DNA of 39,449 nt. Source: Candidatus Nitrosotenuis sp. (lineage in GTDB: Archaea > Thermoproteota > Nitrososphaeria > Nitrososphaerales > Nitrosopumilaceae). Location of the stretch: positions 1-39,449 of the forward strand of contig JAENJF010000002.1 in assembly GCA_016844685.1 (NCBI GenBank), read 5' to 3'. This document shows positions 37,846-39,449 of the stretch, piece after piece. Each line of letters begins with the position of its first letter. Positions within the stretch are counted from its first letter, which is position 1. The translations under genes and the position numbers were made by a program. The notes beneath the pieces are model-generated. The model was not told the DNA's origin, searched no databases, and saw only the letters and a program-made list of their open reading frames with translations.

Positions 37846-38512
37846 ATTTGACAGAGCCCTCTTTTGAAAGAATCTGCACTTCAGACGACGTTACGAGTTT
37901 CTTGAAGGTTCTTGCGTCGTTTTCGCTTCCCACAATACTGCCATAGTGCATTGGAATTGCAAGCTTTGGTTTTATTTCTTTAACCGCTTTTGCTGCTTCA
38001 TCTGCAGTCATTACATATGTTCCACTAACGGGTACAAATAAAACATCTGGTTTTATGTCAATCATTTCAGGTATCAAATCAGAGTCTCCAGTATGATAGA
38101 ATCGAGTATTGTTTACTGTTATGATGAACCCTACCTTGTTGTCCTCTTTTGGATGAAACGGCTTTTTTGTATCTGAATTTATCTTGTCAATGTTATAGGC
38201 GCGGACTGCACTTATTTTGAATCCGTCAATATCTTTTTTTTCATTTGGGGCAATGCCGATTAATTTCTTGCATGGTAGTTTAATTTGTCCAAGACATTCT
38301 TTTGCTGCTACTATGACGGTTTTTTCATCAACGATTTTTTCCAAGTCAACAACACTTAGATGATCAAAATGATTATGAGAAATCAATACGATATCTGCAT
38401 GAAATTTTTTCTCTATCTTGTATGGATCAAAACAAATTGTGATATTATCTTTTGTTAATGTGAATGTATCATGCCCATACCACTTTATCTTAATACCGTT
38501 ATATTCCAGCAT
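37832..38512 (-). CDS. Metallo-beta-lactamase-fold metal-dependent hydrolase (UPF0173-like)
   Basis: ISHNHFDHLSVVDL, FYHTGDSDLIPEM, PVSGTYVMTADEAAKAVKEIKPKLAIPMHYG. Confidence 0.88.
   Translation of the reverse strand: MLEYNGIKIKWYGHDTFTLTKDNITICFDPYKIEKKFHADIVLISHNHFDHLSVVDLEKIVDEKTVIVAAKECLGQIKLPCKKLIGIAPNEKKDIDGFKISAVRAYNIDKINSDTKKPFHPKEDNKVGFIITVNNTRFYHTGDSDLIPEMIDIKPDVLFVPVSGTYVMTADEAAKAVKEIKPKLAIPMHYGSIVGSENDARTFKKLVTSSEVQILSKEGSVKSTVG
37842..37858 (-). repeat. Right copy of the 17-bp inverted repeat (GTAGATTTGACAGAGCC on + strand)
   Basis: Reverse complement of 36645-36661; overlaps the last codons of the MBL gene. Confidence 0.9.
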
Positions 38513-38536
38513 AATTTAAAACCATTATTTACCAAG

Positions 38537-38914
38537 TTAAACTTTGCTTGATTCCAATACTATTTTGTTATTCGAAATAGAAATTATAGAGCCGCCAAAT
38601 TTTTTTATGATTGATTTTAGCTCTCTGTCCATTGTTGCCACAATGCCCCCCTGTTTTTTTATGTATGATTGTAATGCCGCATCAGCAAAATTACCATTCA
38701 AGGAAATGGTCGGAAATGATTTGATGTAATCAAGCGTTAGAATTACAGCGCCTTTTTTTTCCTTGTCATCTAAAAGCTTCTTTAGTTCCATAATCACAAT
38801 ACTTGGAATGATAAATCGAATGCTGCCTATTTCAGTATCAATTGTTGAGAGATTCTTTATTCTATTGGTAGCCAAATGAATGAGAAAACTTGTGTCGCAT
38901 ATTACATCAACCAA
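38537..38914 (-). CDS. PIN-domain protein (Fcf1/VapC-like)
   Basis: VDVICDTSFLIHLAT...IPSIVIMELKKLL...NFADAALQSYIKKQGGIVATMDRELKSIIKKFGG. Confidence 0.85.
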   Translation of the reverse strand: MVDVICDTSFLIHLATNRIKNLSTIDTEIGSIRFIIPSIVIMELKKLLDDKEKKGAVILTLDYIKSFPTISLNGNFADAALQSYIKKQGGIVATMDRELKSIIKKFGGSIISISNNKIVLESSKV

Positions 38915-39449
38915 CTATGCCTGCTCCGATTAGTCGCCATCTTTCCTCAATCTTTCTGCTTATTGCAACATTACTTTGTTCAAAAAGGCAAACTGGCCTT
39001 TTGAATTGAACCTCGATATTCTCTGCCTTTGCCTTGATTACCTTGGCAAGAACTGGCGCAGTTCCTATATTGAGTCGTAATGATTCTCCTGCCTGTATTG
39101 GTGTTACCTTGACATCGTTTACTGTTCCAACCGCAGAATCAAACAGATTGACTTGTAGATGTGCTTCATTCGAGTTTTCTGGCAGTGTACCCGGTTTTCC
39201 TATAACTGATCCAATCAGAGAATCACTTCGAGTGAGTGAAGGATCTAACTTGGTTCCTATTGCCACAAGACCTCCTGGCTTTACACCGTTTACTATTCCT
39301 GCTGCCGTACCTAGCGAAACAACTTGTGTATGGATTGGCTCGTAATTATTTTTCTTGCTGCTAAGGATACCTGGTTTTATCTCAATTTCATCTCCAATTG
39401 AAAATGTCCCTTGAGTCAGGCTTCCTCCGATTACTCCGCCTTTGATATT
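38907..39449 (-). CDS. Translation initiation factor aIF2 subunit gamma, C-terminal part; gene continues beyond window end
   Basis: Frame open to window end: NIKGGVIGGSLTQGTFSIGDEIEIKPGI...GGLVAIGTKLDPSLTRSDSLIGSVIGKPGTLPE...KRPVCLFEQSNVAISRKIEERWRLIGAGIV. Confidence 0.93.
   Translation of the reverse strand, partial: NIKGGVIGGSLTQGTFSIGDEIEIKPGILSSKKNNYEPIHTQVVSLGTAAGIVNGVKPGGLVAIGTKLDPSLTRSDSLIGSVIGKPGTLPENSNEAHLQVNLFDSAVGTVNDVKVTPIQAGESLRLNIGTAPVLAKVIKAKAENIEVQFKRPVCLFEQSNVAISRKIEERWRLIGAGIVG

Noticed and set aside
36645-37858. Reading the 17-bp inverted repeats as classic TIRs of a DDE transposon
   Set aside because: No DDE transposase and no target-site duplication (flanks aaggcata vs ctcttttg differ); the content is TnpB with an IS605-like hairpin.
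1-39449. Many antisense or overlapping ORFs from the six-frame track (e.g. 1069-1491 -, 2989-3459 -, 11491-12114 +, 13406-13969 +)
   Set aside because: They lie opposite well-supported genes, lack family motifs and are Ser/Leu/Pro/Phe-rich as expected from shadow frames.
1-39449. CRISPR arrays, rRNA and tRNA genes
   Set aside because: No regularly spaced direct repeats, rRNA segments or tRNA-like T-arm/cloverleaf sequences were recognised by eye; tRNAscan-SE and a CRISPR finder would be decisive.

Overview
Window from an ammonia-oxidizing archaeon (Thaumarchaeota/Nitrososphaerota), judged by gene content: LysW-mediated Lys/Arg biosynthesis, 3HP/4HB-type carbon-fixation enzymes, archaeal DnaG, PsmA and aIF2-gamma. 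Main blocks: (1) ~0-7.4 kb, a LysW-carrier lysine/arginine operon (argX fragment, lysY, lysZ, lysJ, lysM-like, homocitrate synthase, lysW, lysX, lysK); (2) 7.4-13.9 kb housekeeping (dphB-DUF357, ribL, ribK, dnaG, IscA-like, enoyl-CoA hydratase); (3) ~14-23.8 kb, an AT-richer accessory stretch between two carbon-fixation-type genes, bounded by two paralogous small genes and holding phasin-like Trp-rich proteins, a solo RelA/SpoT-type HD hydrolase, a Cys-rich 42-aa ORF, ETF/ETF-QO genes, an internally deleted aldehyde dehydrogenase and a GlcD-type flavoprotein; (4) 23.8-35.9 kb housekeeping and surface proteins (ADP-forming acyl-CoA synthetase, gdhA, psmA, Usp, MFS, CFI-box protein, tatA); (5) 35.9-37.9 kb, a decayed DNA methyltransferase and a frameshifted TnpB element between 17-bp inverted repeats; (6) MBL hydrolase, PIN protein and aIF2-gamma at the end. 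Most notable: a LysW ending EDWGQ rather than the canonical EDWGE, a TnpB element inside a palindromic convergent-gene junction, a solo TnpB 3'-end with an omegaRNA-like hairpin next to gdhA, and a 2-hydroxyacid/ETF/quinone electron-transfer cluster. No tRNA, rRNA or CRISPR array was recognised. All assignments are by eye; no searches were run.
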